Origin: Erinaceus europaeus | Taxonomy: Eukaryota; Chordata; Mammalia; Eulipotyphla; Erinaceidae | DNA: 64,000 nt | Direction: 5' to 3' | Assembly (NCBI RefSeq): GCF_950295315.1 | Contig: NC_080165.1 | Location: 7,380,417 to 7,444,416 of the forward strand | Shown here: positions 42,370 to 52,877 of the stretch, piece after piece | Layout of the letters: each line of letters opens with the position of its first letter | How positions within the stretch are numbered: the stretch's first letter is position 1 | Notes under the pieces: generated by a model | Database searches by the model: none | Told to the model about the DNA's origin: nothing | What the model saw: the letters and a program-made list of their open reading frames with translations, nothing else | Made by a program: the position numbers and the translations under genes

Positions 42370-42830
42370 GGGAGTAGTACAGTACTAATAAATAAACCAA
42401 ATTTACAACACCTAGAATTAACTACAGTCGTCAGTGCCATGGTGCCTCTCCCTCTCTGTCCATTTAAAAAAGTCAAAGCCTCCCCAAATAACAGAATAAG
42501 ATTTTTTTTTTAATTAAAATAAAAAACAGACACATGTCATCATAGATACAAAAGGCCCTCTGAGCAAAAAACAACTCCTAATTTAATACTTTATTCTGTT
42601 ACAACTCAAATAATGTGAAAGTCAAAGTAATATCCCCAGTCTTCTCAAAGCTATCTATGAAAAAAAAAAACCTACAGCTGACATTATACTTAAAGGTAAA
42701 ATAGTGTTATGAATAAAAAAAATGCAGACATAAAAGACTCAATTAATTATGAGGAAGCCAAGATTTACTCATGGAGATGAAAGTCAGAAATAGATGTGCC
42801 TGCATGACGACATCACTGCTCTTGTGAAAG
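42370..42830. other. No recognised gene
   Basis: Unassigned AT-rich sequence with several A runs. Confidence 0.4.
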
Positions 42831-42834
42831 AAAG

Positions 42835-42995
42835 CGAAAGAAAGATTAGGTGAGGGAAATAGCAAGAGAGACATCTGCAACAAGCCTCCACCACCAATGA
42901 AGCTTCCCTCTGCAGAGGGGGACCTGGGACTTAAACCGGGGTCCTTCCCCAGGGTGAGGTGTGTCTTCAATGAATGCAGTACCACTCAACTCCGA
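42835..42995 (-). repeat. SINE type B, diverged
   Basis: GAGAGACATCTGCAACAAGC, GAAGCTTCCCTCTGCAGAGG, GGGACTTAAACCGGGGTCC box-B region. Confidence 0.7.
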
Positions 42996-43317
42996 TTTGA
43001 TTACAATTAAGAAATTACTTTTCCCAGACCACAGATCACCCAAAGGATAGATACTTATATATAATGTTTTTTCACATAAGGATTTTCAAACTGGAGTTTG
43101 AATTTCTAGGCTGTCTGCCAAAAATAAAACTGACTTTGTTCGGCAAAGAAAGAGTATCTTAGAGTCCTTCACAGATATAAACCATGTGTAAGGAGATATA
43201 CAGGCATACATGTTACCATTTTAGTTAAAAAAAGAAAACTGTGTCTACATATCCCCAGTTTTAAAAATGCTTTCAAAAACCATGCCTTGATAATAAAGAG
43301 AAAGTGAACCGATGGTT

Positions 43318-43330
43318 GAAAAGCAGGTAG
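43318..43330. repeat. Target-site duplication of a twin-primed L1, left
   Basis: GAAAAGCAGGTAG, exact match at 44232-44244. Confidence 0.9.
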
Positions 43331-44231
43331 GGGCTCTATAGTGGAGATGTGGGGTTCCTGCTGTCTTAGGGTTCCAAAAGACAATCGATAGTTAATGTTA
43401 TCATCACATTATTTGGTAATTGGGTTAACTTTGAAAAGTCCTTTTGTTAGGGTTTGCTGTACAGTACCCAGTATCTTGTATATAGCTGTGCTATTGGATG
43501 CTTCTAATCTACTTGGTCTAGGCTTTTGAGAGAGTCCGCATATCAAATACACAGCCTATATATTAAAAAGATTCAGTTTGTGTTTTGAAAAACTTTGAGA
43601 CATACAACTGATTTCCCCACTCTCATATTAATTAACTAGTGATTTATATGTCTACATTTTGCTATACACCAGTTTCTGTGGCAGAGAACTTATGTTCACA
43701 CGTATCCATAAACTACTGCAAAATATATACCTGAAAGCAGAAGTACACTAGAGTTTGCAGTGAGTACCTCCCTAACACTTCCTCTCCACTATTCCAAGCT
43801 TTGGGTCCATGATTGCTCAACAATTTGTTTGGCTTTGTATGTTAACTCTCTTTTCAATCACCAGGTTCCAGATGCCATCAGGATGCTAGCCAAGCTTCCC
43901 TGGATTGAAGACCCCACCAATGTGTCCTGGAGCTCAGCTTCCCCAGAGACCCACCCTACTAGGGAAAGAGAGAGGCAGACTGGGAGTATGGACCAAACTG
44001 TCAATGCCCATGTTCAGCGGGGAAGCAATTACAGAAGCCAGACCTTCCACCTTCTGCAACCCACAACGACCCTGGGTCCATGCTCCCAGAGGGATAGAGA
44101 ATGGGAAAGCTATCATGGGAGGGGGTGGGATATGGAGATTGGGTGGTGGGAATTGTGTGGAGTTGTACTCCTCCTACCCTATGGTTTTGTTAATTAATCC
44201 TTTCTTAAATAAAAAAAAATTTAAAAAAAAA
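43331..44231 (+). mobile_element. 5'-inverted (twin-primed) L1 insertion
   Basis: 43331-43660 is antisense L1 3' UTR (GGGCTCTATAGTGGAGATG matches 53704-53723 in the antisense copy). From 43665 (TATACACCAGTTTCTGTGG) to 44231 it is sense, ending in TTAATTAATCC and an A-rich tail. A perfect 13-bp duplication encloses both halves. Open frames inside (for example 43760-44197, 145 codons) fall in the 3' UTR and are not genes. Confidence 0.92.
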
Positions 44232-44244
44232 GAAAAGCAGGTAG

Positions 44245-44985
44245 AATGAAACTCAAGTGTTTTTGTATTGCTGTCATGGAAGGAAGGAAGGGAGTTGAAC
44301 TCAAGCAAACTGTGGAACTTTGATGTGGTGAAATTCTGTCAGTGTGGTGAAGTATAGGAACAAATGAAGCCTGGTACAGGGCATCTTGCTTTATCCTGAA
44401 GAACTCTGGGACATCATCATAAGGAAAAATTTTGCATGACGTCAGACGCTGCTTCAGAAATGGGGTTCTACGGATTCAGTTCTCCATGTCATGACTAAGA
44501 AGGAACACCTGAGAAATTCACAGTTGTTCTAAGAGTACAGCGTAAAGCTGATCATACTGAGAGCTTATTGGACTTTTTTTTAGATGTTTTAATAAAAGAA
44601 GACATTAGTCATAATTAGTGCAACACTATAAAGATGTAGGCATAATAACTAGTATACTCCTTTTCTTCCTCAGCCCTAAATTTACTAATGTCAGTTTGTT
44701 GTCTTAGTGTTCTTCCAGAAACAAGTCTTGAGACAATTCACATGGATGTGACATATAAAAATAGGATTAGCACCAGGTGAAACCAATAAAGAAAGGGGGG
44801 GAGTAGGATGGGAATGGGGAAGTTAGATGAGGGTGCAATGCAATGTTAGGGGAAATCTAAAAATCCATCTTCTTGCTCAGAAAGTTCTTGAATATAAATT
44901 AGGCTCTGAAAGGTTATCTTCCTACAACCAGAGGTTCTGTCCTCCACCCAATGGAAACAACCCACAGGGTGTTTATAAAACCCCA
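44245..44985. other. No recognised gene
   Basis: Unassigned. TTATTGGACTTTTTTTTAGA near 44568 may be the end of an old repeat. Confidence 0.4.
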
Positions 44986-44990
44986 ATATT

Positions 44991-45285
44991 GGGGAGCCGG
45001 GCGGTAGCAAAGCGGGTTAAGCTCAAGTGGCGCAAAGCACAAGGACTGGCGTAAAGACCGGCTAAAGGATTCCAGTTTGAGCCCCCAGCTCCCCACCTGC
45101 AAGGGAGTCACTTCACAGGCAGTGAAGCAGGTCTGCAGGTGTCTATCTTTCTGTCCCCCTTTCTGTCTTCCCTTCTTCTCTCTGTCCTAACCAACAATGA
45201 CATCAATAACAACAACAATAACTACAACAATAAAACAAGGGCAACAAAAAGGGAATAAATAAATAAATATTAAAAAAAAAACCAA
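44991..45285 (+). repeat. SINE type A
   Basis: CCAATATT duplication at about 44983-44990 and 45286-45293. Full head GGGGAGCCGGGCGGTAGC, with a 14-bp extra segment (AAAGACCGGCTAAAGG) before box B, AC-rich region and AAATAAATAAATATT tail. Confidence 0.92.
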
Positions 45286-45293
45286 CCAATATT

Positions 45294-45638
45294 CCCAGTT
45301 CCCCAAGAATGACTTAGCTCTATTACCCAAATCAATCTTCTCAATGTCACAGATGAATCCCAACAGCAAAGCGTATGGAATCTGGGACAGGAGAACAGAG
45401 CTGACAAAAGAATCCAGGGCAACCAGTTGTATGCTACCTGGCATAGTTAGGCTTCATCTTTGCACACATTTCTCCATGTTCTTGCAAATATGTGTGTGTA
45501 CATACATGTACACATCTACACTTGAGTATGCATCTATATTCCTGTCCTTCCAAATATATGAATATGTCTATGTAGACACTGATTTATATTTCAATACTTG
45601 TGTGTATATATTTATAAGCACACACAAGTATATAAACT
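45294..45638. other. No recognised gene
   Basis: Unassigned. CA/TA-rich words around 45480-45620. Confidence 0.4.
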
Positions 45639-45650
45639 TGTGATGTCCTT

Positions 45651-45865
45651 GGTTTTTTTTTTTTATCTTTTTTTAATGGATAGAGATAGCCAGAAATCAA
45701 GAGGGAAGGAGGTGATAGAGCGTAAGAGAGACAGAGAGACACCTGCAGCCCTGTTTTCACCACTCGTGAAGCTTTCCCCCTGAAGATGGGGACCAGGGGC
45801 TCGAACCTGTGTCCTTGAGCATTGTAATAAATGCACTCAACCAGGTGCACCACCACCCAGCCCCC
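45651..45865 (-). repeat. SINE type B
   Basis: Flanked by GTGATGTCCTT (45640-45650) and GTGGTGTTCTT (45866-45876), an 11-bp duplication with two differences. Confidence 0.92.
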
Positions 45866-45954
45866 GTGGTGTTCTTATTAAGGAAACACATTAGCAGTTT
45901 CCCCAAACTGCTTTTCTCACTGCTAATTCATCATAGTCAGACATACTTGTCCAG

Positions 45955-46480
45955 TTCTATGGAAACAGCATTAACTTATTGTTTTTAATAAGTACATAAT
46001 GTTTCCCGGTTTGGAATCACTATAACTAACCCAATCATTCCTCCACTGATGGTCATTTTATTGTTCTTGTGAACATATAGGCCTAAAAATACCCCACCAG
46101 TTTTTCCTAGAATACCATTTTGGAAGTAGGATTTCTAAAGCAAACATAGGATAGGTAAGAGTCAATAATTTAAACAAGTGGTATCATATTTGTGGGTACA
46201 GAAACTCATCTGTCCAGTAGTGAGTGAAAACGTCTGCTTCCTGCACCTTCACCAACAGTGTGATGTCATTCTTTCTCAAAATTTAATATCATTCTAATTA
46301 GTAATGATGTCACTCTTAAAGATGACAACAGATTGGGAATGGGAGTACATTGTGAATTTTGTATTTCTCAAAGACTAGAAAGACTGAATATATTTGTACA
46401 TAGTTAATGGTTATAACTTTTACCTTATATTGATTTTCATCTACTTGGTTTATTTTATTAGAATTATTTTTTCTGATAAA
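45955..46480 (-). repeat. Ancient L1 3' region, antisense
   Basis: CCTGCACCTTCACCAACAGTG and the preceding ...TCATTTTATTGTTC... stretch are the antisense of the classic old L1 3' end, heavily mutated. Confidence 0.55.
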
Positions 46481-46612
46481 TTAATTATGCTCTTTATAAA
46501 TAAGGGTAATTAGATCTTATTCTTTCAGGAATCCTGTGAACATTTACTCTAGTCCATTATTAATAAATCAAAATTAAAGTTCTAAATTTTGCTTTTATGG
46601 TACCTTTCCTTT

Positions 46613-46849
46613 TTTTTAGTTTATTATTATTATTATTATCGGTATTTACTTATTGGATAGAGGCAGTCATGATGGAAATCATGATCTAAAGGGGAGATAG
46701 AGCGGGAAAGAGACAGAGAGACACCTGTATCCCTCCTTCACCACTAGCAATGCTTTCTCCCTGCAGATGGGGACTGGGGACAGGAACTCCAACCTGGGTC
46801 CTTGTGTATTGTAATGTGAGCTAAACCAGGTGTCCACCACCTGGCCCTT
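46613..46849 (-). repeat. SINE type B
   Basis: TACTTATTGGATAGAGGCAG, GACACCTGTATCCCTCCTTC, CTCCAACCTGGGTCC box B. TTTCCTTTTTT occurs on both sides. Confidence 0.88.
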
Positions 46850-46916
46850 CTTTCCTTTTTTATTTCTGGAATTTCCCCTAATTCTGAGACAGTGAATACA
46901 TCTTACAAAACATATT

Positions 46917-46917
<1 letters not shown>

Positions 46918-46978
<61 letters not shown>

Positions 46979-46985
46979 TATATAG
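46918..46985. repeat. (TA)n microsatellite
   Basis: About 65 bp of TA with two TATG interruptions. Confidence 0.95.
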
Positions 46986-47017
46986 TCTATGTGTTTAATA
47001 ATTCCATAAGTGTTTTT

Positions 47018-47248
47018 TAATTTATTATTTTTATTTATTCATTGGATACAGACTGTCAGAAATCAAGTGAAATGGGGAGACAGAGAGGGAGACAGAGCGA
47101 CACCTGCAGCCCTGCTTCACCACTCATGAAACTTTCCCCCAGCAGGTGGGAACCAGGGGCTTGAGCACTGTAGCACTTGAGCACTTGAGCACAGGTCCCT
47201 GTGCACTGTAGTGTGAGCACTTAACCAGATACACCATCACCTGGCCCA
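47018..47248 (-). repeat. SINE type B with internal duplication
   Basis: CATAAGTGTTTTT (about 47004) and CATAAATGTTTTT (about 47249) flank it. An ACTTGAGC word is tandemly repeated at 47174-47196, inserted next to box B. Confidence 0.88.
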
Positions 47249-47584
47249 TAAATGTTTTTGAATAACAATAAAATATATTTTCTCTTAAATTTATTTTTTA
47301 GCATAAGGTTTATAAATGATTCTAGCACCAGTACATTTGACAGTCTTACTGAAACAGTGTAATGTTGTGTAATTTATTAAAGTTTTAAATTTTCATATTG
47401 TTCTACATTGTTTTGTTGATTCTTATCTTGAGAAAAGAGTAATAATAATCAGCACTGCTTACTGATCTGACTTGTGGGAAGTTTTAATACTACAGAAGCC
47501 AAGTTCACAGATGTATTTTAAGCTTACACAATTGTTTTCTTGATTACTTTTAAGTATTTTTATATAAAGTTTAGTATTCCTTAA

Positions 47585-48570
47585 CACTGTTTAAGATTTT
47601 TATTAATTTTTGATTATTAGTGCTTTAATAATGATTGACAAGATTGTGTAGTAAAAGGGATACAGTTCCCACCACCAGAGTTCCATCCCCTCCATTGGAA
47701 GCTTTCCTATTCTTTATCCCTCTGGGAGCATGAACCCAGGATCTTTATGGGGTGCATAAGGTGGCAGGTCTGGCTTCTGTAATTGCTTCTGCCCAGGGAA
47801 GTTACATTGGCATCATGGTAGCATCTGCAATTTGGTGGTTGAAAAGCATTAAGATATAAAACAGAACAAAATTGTTTAATAATCAGGAACCTAAATAGAG
47901 CAGATGAGATTTGGGTCTTCATGTTGGAAGAACGTAGGACATCTATTTTAGGGATATTCCAAGGTGCCCATGACTTTACTAATCTTTTCCTGAGCTCAAC
48001 AGCTAACATGCAGGTGGGCTAAAGGTATTGTCTGGGGAGATGGTGTCTGAGTTGAAATGGGACTAGAAAGCTGGATCAGGGCAGAGAGTAGCTCCCAAAT
48101 ATGGGGAAAAGTATATAAATACCACTAACTCCAAACCTCAGTTGTCTGACACATTCATATTTAGCATAGGAGCCTGTATAATTTCTGCATCCCTTTAGGT
48201 CTGAGCTTGCATTCCATGGTCACAGCTAGGAATATTCTAGGCTGCACTCACTGCGGAACCTGTCTTCATCAAATGGCAGAGTATGTTGACCCAGGCTCCC
48301 TTCAGAGAGTAAGGCAGTGTCTACCATTGTCGTTCTGCACTGAGAGCAAGGTCCTGAAGAGGCCCAAAAGAGGGTTTATGATATTCCTGTTGGAGATGAC
48401 CAGTGATGGTGGAGAGAGTGATCTGTTAGAAGTCTAGGCCCATCATGTCTATGTGGGAATCCTAGGATTCCCTGACTAGGTCCACAGATAATGGAGTTGC
48501 CTGGTAGTGACCAAAAGGGTCGTCATTAATGTGTGCTGATCCCTTATCCAGCTTTAAGGTTAGAGTTGTT
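47585..48570 (-). mobile_element. L1 3'-end, diverged subfamily
   Basis: ATTGACAAGATTGTGTAGTA, CAGTTCCCACCACCAGAGTT and CATAAGGTGGCAGGTCTGGC, continuing to TAAAGTATTGTCTGGGGAGA-type words and CCTGGTAGTGACCAAAAGG near 48508. A sense-oriented L1 piece follows at 48571-48830 (GTATCCGTAAGTCAAGGG; ATAGTTTGCAGTGGGTCA). This could be a fourth 5' inversion, but I found no duplication. Confidence 0.65.
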
Positions 48571-48830
48571 GAGGGAAACAGCAAGTAGATAAGAAGGATC
48601 CATCGAGCCTGGGATGTCAACCCCTCAGCCCCACTACTCTGGTGAGACCTTCTCTAGCTCATAAGACTCCATTCCGTTTCCGTTGACACACTTCCTAACA
48701 AAGCCACAGAACCTAGATGTAGCCCAGGGCCCATGAGACAGGACACATGTGCACATGTATCCGTAAGTCAAGGGAAAATATATAACTTAAAGTAAAAGTG
48801 TGCAATAGTTTGCAGTGGGTCAATAAATGC
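48571..48830 (+). mobile_element. L1 3' UTR fragment, sense
   Basis: CTGGTGAGACCTTCTCTAGC, TCCTAACAAAGCCACAGAACC and ATGTGCACATGTATCCGTAA correspond to the antisense of 53390-53520. Confidence 0.6.
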
Positions 48831-48866
48831 AGCCAGCAAGCAAGTACAAAGACCTAAGAGAGAATA

Positions 48867-49165
48867 AAGCTTTTTTTAAGTTTCTTTGTTGGGGAACTAC
48901 TGTTTTACAGTCAACATTAAAACACAGAAGTATGTACATGTGTAACATTTCCCAGTTTTCCACATAACATAACTCTTCTGCAGGTGGGGAACCGGGGCTC
49001 GAACCGGGATCCTTATGCCGGTCCTTGCACTTCGCGCCATGTGCACTTAACCTGCTGCGCTACCACTGACTCCCTCCAGAGTCTTTTACTTTGGTGCAAT
49101 ACACCAACTCCAGTCAAAGTTCTGCCTAGTGTTTTCCGTTCAGACCTTGTTTTTCAACTTCTATG
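48867..49165 (-). mobile_element. L1 3'-end, second subfamily, interrupted by a SINE
   Basis: TTTACAGTCAACATTAAAAC...CCACATAACATAACTCTT and, after 49076, CAGAGTCTTTTACTTTGGTG...CACCAACTCCAGTC parallel 57285-57540. Confidence 0.6.
48978..49076 (-). repeat. SINE type A head fragment
   Basis: GCAGGTGGGGAACCGGGGCTCGAACC through CTACCACTGACTCCCT. The 3' two thirds are missing. Confidence 0.85.
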
Positions 49166-49169
49166 AGTG

Positions 49170-49765
49170 AGATTAGTCAAACTTTTAAGGGTGTTCCTGG
49201 TGCATGTACTGTCATTAAGAGAGAGCAAAGGGGCAATTTTAACTAAAATGGATTCTCCAAGATGAATGAACTTAAATTGTCATCTATGCACTGGGGGAAG
49301 GAGACAGCCAAATTGGGTCGTATTTAACTCCAGCAGTGAATATACTAGAGCTAAGTCTGGAAACACAAAGATAGCCTCAGGGAGTCTCATTATTAGCCTT
49401 GCATCTTGAAACAATGTAGAAGAGTGAGAACCAACTATGGGACGCCCAAAATTTAAGGAGCCTTTGGTCCTAGACCATGGAGCTCTAAATGCCTTTGACC
49501 ACTGCCTGACTGCCCTCAAAACCAGTTTCCAGTTTTCTCAACAGTGTCCGCCCCACCCCACCCCTCAACTTCCACTGTGTTAAAGGCTGACAGTTCTTAA
49601 AGGGGATAAAATTAGTTTGAGCTAATAGTCACCAGCCTGTGGTTGTAGCATTAAAACAGATGTATCTGCCTCAGCACACGCTGGTGTGACAGAATGGCTT
49701 TGTGAAGCACTAAGGAGAAAGTTCTAGCATTTTTCTCCTACCTCTATTTAGTAGAAAACACTACA
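49170..49765. other. No recognised gene
   Basis: Unassigned. A 79-codon minus-strand frame (49280-49519) has no recognised domain. Confidence 0.4.
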
Positions 49766-49783
49766 TTGGAAAGTGTTTTCGTC

Positions 49784-49936
49784 CATCCCCACCTGCAGGG
49801 GGGAAGCTTCATGAGTACTGAAGCAGGGCTGCAGGTGTCTCTCTGTCTCTTTCTCTCCCTCTCTATCTCCTCTGCCTTTCTTTGATACCTGGCTGTCTCT
49901 ATCCAATAAATAAAGATAATAATTTAAAAACAGAAA
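49784..49936 (+). repeat. SINE type B, 5'-truncated
   Basis: Starts within CCCCACCTGCAGGGGGG and ends AATAAATAAAGATAATAATTT. GAAAGTGTTTTC (49769-49780) and GAAAGTGTCTTC (49937-49948) form the duplication, so truncation occurred at insertion. Confidence 0.9.
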
Positions 49937-49949
49937 GAAAGTGTCTTCA

Positions 49950-51035
49950 TCAAAACAAAGTACCATTGATGGTTGACTTCTAAGAAAAAAGACATTTATT
50001 TCCTCCAGTTCTGGGGCTAGAAGGCTGAGACTGGAATGCCAGCATGGCCAGTCAAGTTCTTGTGAAGACCTTTGGTAAGCAGGCAGACTGCTGTTAAATT
50101 ATCATCTGCACATTGTGGTGATGAGGGAGAGGAGGCAGCAGCTAACTGGGGCCATTTCCCAGTTTCCTCCCTCACTTGGGGTTCCAAATTGACTCCTATA
50201 TGTAAGAATTGCAAGAGAGTTGGTTATCTTTCAGACGGATAAGCACTTAAGAGAAAGTATGGGCAGAAAAGGAGAAGAAAGTGCAGGTCATGCAGGCATG
50301 TAGACCCAAGAAAAGAAAGAGAGAGGGGGGAGAGAGAGAAAGAAAGGACAGAGAAAGAGAGAGAGAGAGAGGAAGAAAGAGAGGGGGGGTGGCCTCCTGG
50401 TTTTATAAGTTCTCTATTCCCTTCAGAGGAAGGGCTGGACCCTTGGGGAAGTCTTTAGTCATTGCTCTTTCAGGGGTCACATCTGCCTCACTCTGCATGT
50501 TGTGGCCTTTGCAGTCAGGGAGGGAGGGAGCTGGGGCAGGATGTGCAGACACACTGGGCTTCTGGACCTGCCTGTGGGGGTCTTCTGACTTTCTGCAGGG
50601 TGCAGGGGAAGGGCTGCTCCTTTCCCTAAGCTGCCCTCCAACAGTGGAAGGGAGGAAGGGAACTTTGCTGATCATTTTAAGTACTAGCCCTATTTTCATT
50701 TATGAAGGCTATATACATGATGTCATTAGCTTCCCCAAATCCAACATTCTAATACCATCATCTAGGATGTTAAGAATTCAATATATAAATTCTGGAGGTA
50801 CACAAGCAATAGGTTTATAATGTAAAGTTTACAGCAAGTTTCTTGAAGGAAGAGATTAAGAGATAAGGGGAAAAAATTGAAACCTGAGGTGTTCGTAGAA
50901 ATATAAATCATTGCTGGAGGAACTACGTGTCAGGTAGACAAGCAGGTGAGTTGATCCAGTAGTGATAATCTTTATAATTTCAGGAAATATATGACTGATA
51001 TTTTAAGAAGGTGTATTTTCAAATCTTAAATGAAA
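49950..51035. other. No recognised gene; repeat-poor
   Basis: About 1.1 kb. A 179-codon plus-strand frame (50281-50820) starts in a GA-rich tract (50312-50387), then runs through ordinary-composition sequence with a complementary 98-codon frame opposite. No domain is recognised, so I do not call it a gene. Confidence 0.45.
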
Positions 51036-51040
51036 TACAA

Positions 51041-51140
51041 AAATGTTAAGAATTAGCGCCCGAGTCAGACTGCGGAACTATTCCTTGCTGCCTTCCTTCT
51101 GAGAACAGCTCTGGGTCAGAAAAAAAAAATGTTAAGAATT
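51041..51140 (+). mobile_element. 72-bp retroposed insert of unknown origin with its duplication
   Basis: AAATGTTAAGAATT occurs at 51041-51054 and 51127-51140. Between them lie about 65 bp beginning AGCGCCCGAGTCAGACTGCG and ending CTCTGGGTCAG plus an A run. Long duplication plus A-tail shows L1-mediated retroposition. I do not recognise the source RNA: it lacks the ends of a tRNA, Y RNA or C/D snoRNA. Confidence 0.85.
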
Positions 51141-51142
51141 GT

Positions 51143-51166
51143 ACAAAAAAAAAAAAAAAAAAAACT
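51143..51166. repeat. Poly-A run
   Basis: A run of A after GTAC, following the second duplication copy. Confidence 0.9.
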
Positions 51167-51209
51167 ATGGTAATCACTTTTTCCTTAAATGATTTTCAGA
51201 ATGGCTTTT

Positions 51210-51499
51210 TAAAAAAATATTTATTTATTTATTCTCTTTTGTTGCCCTTGTTGTTTTATTGTTGTAAATATTATTGTTGTTATTGATATCATTGTTGCTG
51301 GATAGGACAGAGAGAAATGGAGAGAGGAGGAGAAGACAGAGAGCAGGAGAGAAAGATAGACACCTGCAGACCTGCCTCACCACTTGCGAAGTGACTCCCC
51401 TGCAGGTGGGGAGACAGAGGCTTGAACTGGGATCCTTACGCCAGTCCTTGCACTTTGAGCCATATGCACTTAACTTGGGGCACCTACCACCTGACTCCC
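51210..51499 (-). repeat. SINE type A
   Basis: Perfect 13-bp duplication CAGAATGGCTTTT at 51197-51209 and 51500-51512. Confidence 0.95.
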
Positions 51500-51512
51500 C
51501 AGAATGGCTTTT

Positions 51513-51697
51513 AAATCATGTATTTGTTTAGTAAATAATGATAACCCACCCAAGACATATTACAATTAAATGTCAAAATCTGAAGAACAGAATACTGTAG
51601 CCATCTAACTTGATGGGAGTGTTGGGCATTGTTCCAGTAAATAATTCACAAGAAAACAGAAGGATTTTGTGAAGCAATGGAGATATCTTTCAGTATT

Positions 51698-51744
<47 letters not shown>

Positions 51745-52205
51745 CTCTTAAGATAAACAATCGTATGTCTAACCCATGTCCATCTTATGTGAGATACTTA
51801 GGAATATGAAGCGAGAGGAGGGATAATCAAGTACCTGCTTTCTTAGAAGGAGCAGATTTTCTTCCTTGTCTCAGAGACGCTATCACATCTATGAAACTAG
51901 TCTCAGAGATTTTTAGAATGCCAAGTTTGACTGGAAGGAGAGAGAGGTGGGTATTTTGTTTAAAAGGATAAATGATAAAAAAGGAAAAAGAAATTGACAG
52001 TCGTGACTGAAATCTCAAGTGCCTGCTTCTTGCCAGCAGCCCGAAGCTGTTATTTTCTTCCTGTGGCTTGAAATTTCTTAATAATCCCTGGGACAGCTGT
52101 GGGGGGTAGGGAAGTTGGGAGTGTGGGTTTGGATAAGAATCTTAAACTACATTGTTGGTCTGCATCTAATTCTGCTTCTAAGACCCCTTCTATTTTGATC
52201 ATCAC
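51513..52205. other. No recognised gene
   Basis: Contains a (CA)n array at 51700-51743. The rest is unassigned. Confidence 0.45.
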
Positions 52206-52217
52206 GTTAGGTTCACT

Positions 52218-52584
52218 TGCATTGCTTAACACTGTGGTCTATTTACATAATCATTGCTTTGTTTGAGACCTGCATTGGTTTAATACCCATTGGTTCCTGC
52301 TCCTTTTCCACTTCGCCCCTCTCTTAGTCACATCCTGTTTTCCACCATTTACTCCCCACTGGTTCGCACTCTTTTTTCCTTCTCCCCACCCCCTATCCTA
52401 CGTACTTCCTCTTCCTGACACTTGCACCTCGGGAGATATCTAAAGGACAGGATTTTCTAATGAATGGAGATTAGATTGATTCCACGGCATTCCCACTCAG
52501 CAATAAAGATTGAACTGCGTTCCCAGCTCAGCCATGAGTCCCTGATCATCTCTCTCCTGCCCGCGAAGCTAGCTCAGCATTACA
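52218..52584 (+). mobile_element. Solo LTR, betaretrovirus-like, 5'-truncated
   Basis: TGCATTGCTTAACACTGTGG, TCTATTTACATAATCATTGC and CACATCCTGTTTTCCACC match the 20.9 kb LTR. AATAAA at 52502-52507, then a U5-like end with CATGAGTCCCTGATCATCTC and CAGCATTACA. The usual TGTTGG start is missing. Confidence 0.75.
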
Positions 52585-52639
52585 TCAGTATTTTCCCTTC
52601 TCTTCTTCACAGGTGTGTGACTCTTCTTTCTGTTTTTCA

Positions 52640-52868
52640 TTTCTTTCTTTATTTGATTGATTGATTGACTTTTACTTACTATTGGATAGAAATCGAGAGA
52701 AATATTGAAAGAGAAGAATGGATAGAGAGGATAGAGACAGACAGATACCTGCAGCCCTGCTTCACCACTCCTGAAGCTTTCCCCCTGCAGGTGGGGACCT
52801 GGGACTTGAACCTGGGTCCTTGTGCACTATAGTGTGTGTGTGTGTGTGTGTGTGCATGTGTGCACGCA
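52640..52868 (-). repeat. SINE type B, 3' part, split by an L1
   Basis: TTGGATAGAAATCGAGAG, ACACCTGCAGCCCTGCTTCA... GTGGGGACCTGGGACTTGAACC, then a (TG)n array at 52829-52876. The head resumes at 54643-54668 (AACCAGGTGCACCACCACC), beyond the L1. Confidence 0.88.
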
Positions 52869-52877
52869 TGTGTGTTT

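Noticed and set aside
43760..44197. 145-codon plus-strand ORF with close matches at 1079, 14214, 34609 and 53269
   Set aside because: The recurring peptide comes from a repeated L1 3' UTR segment. Copies have different frames and stops and there is no domain.
50281..50820. 179-codon plus-strand ORF
   Set aside because: It begins in a GA-rich tract, has no recognised domain and has an equally open frame on the opposite strand. Nothing supports an exon.
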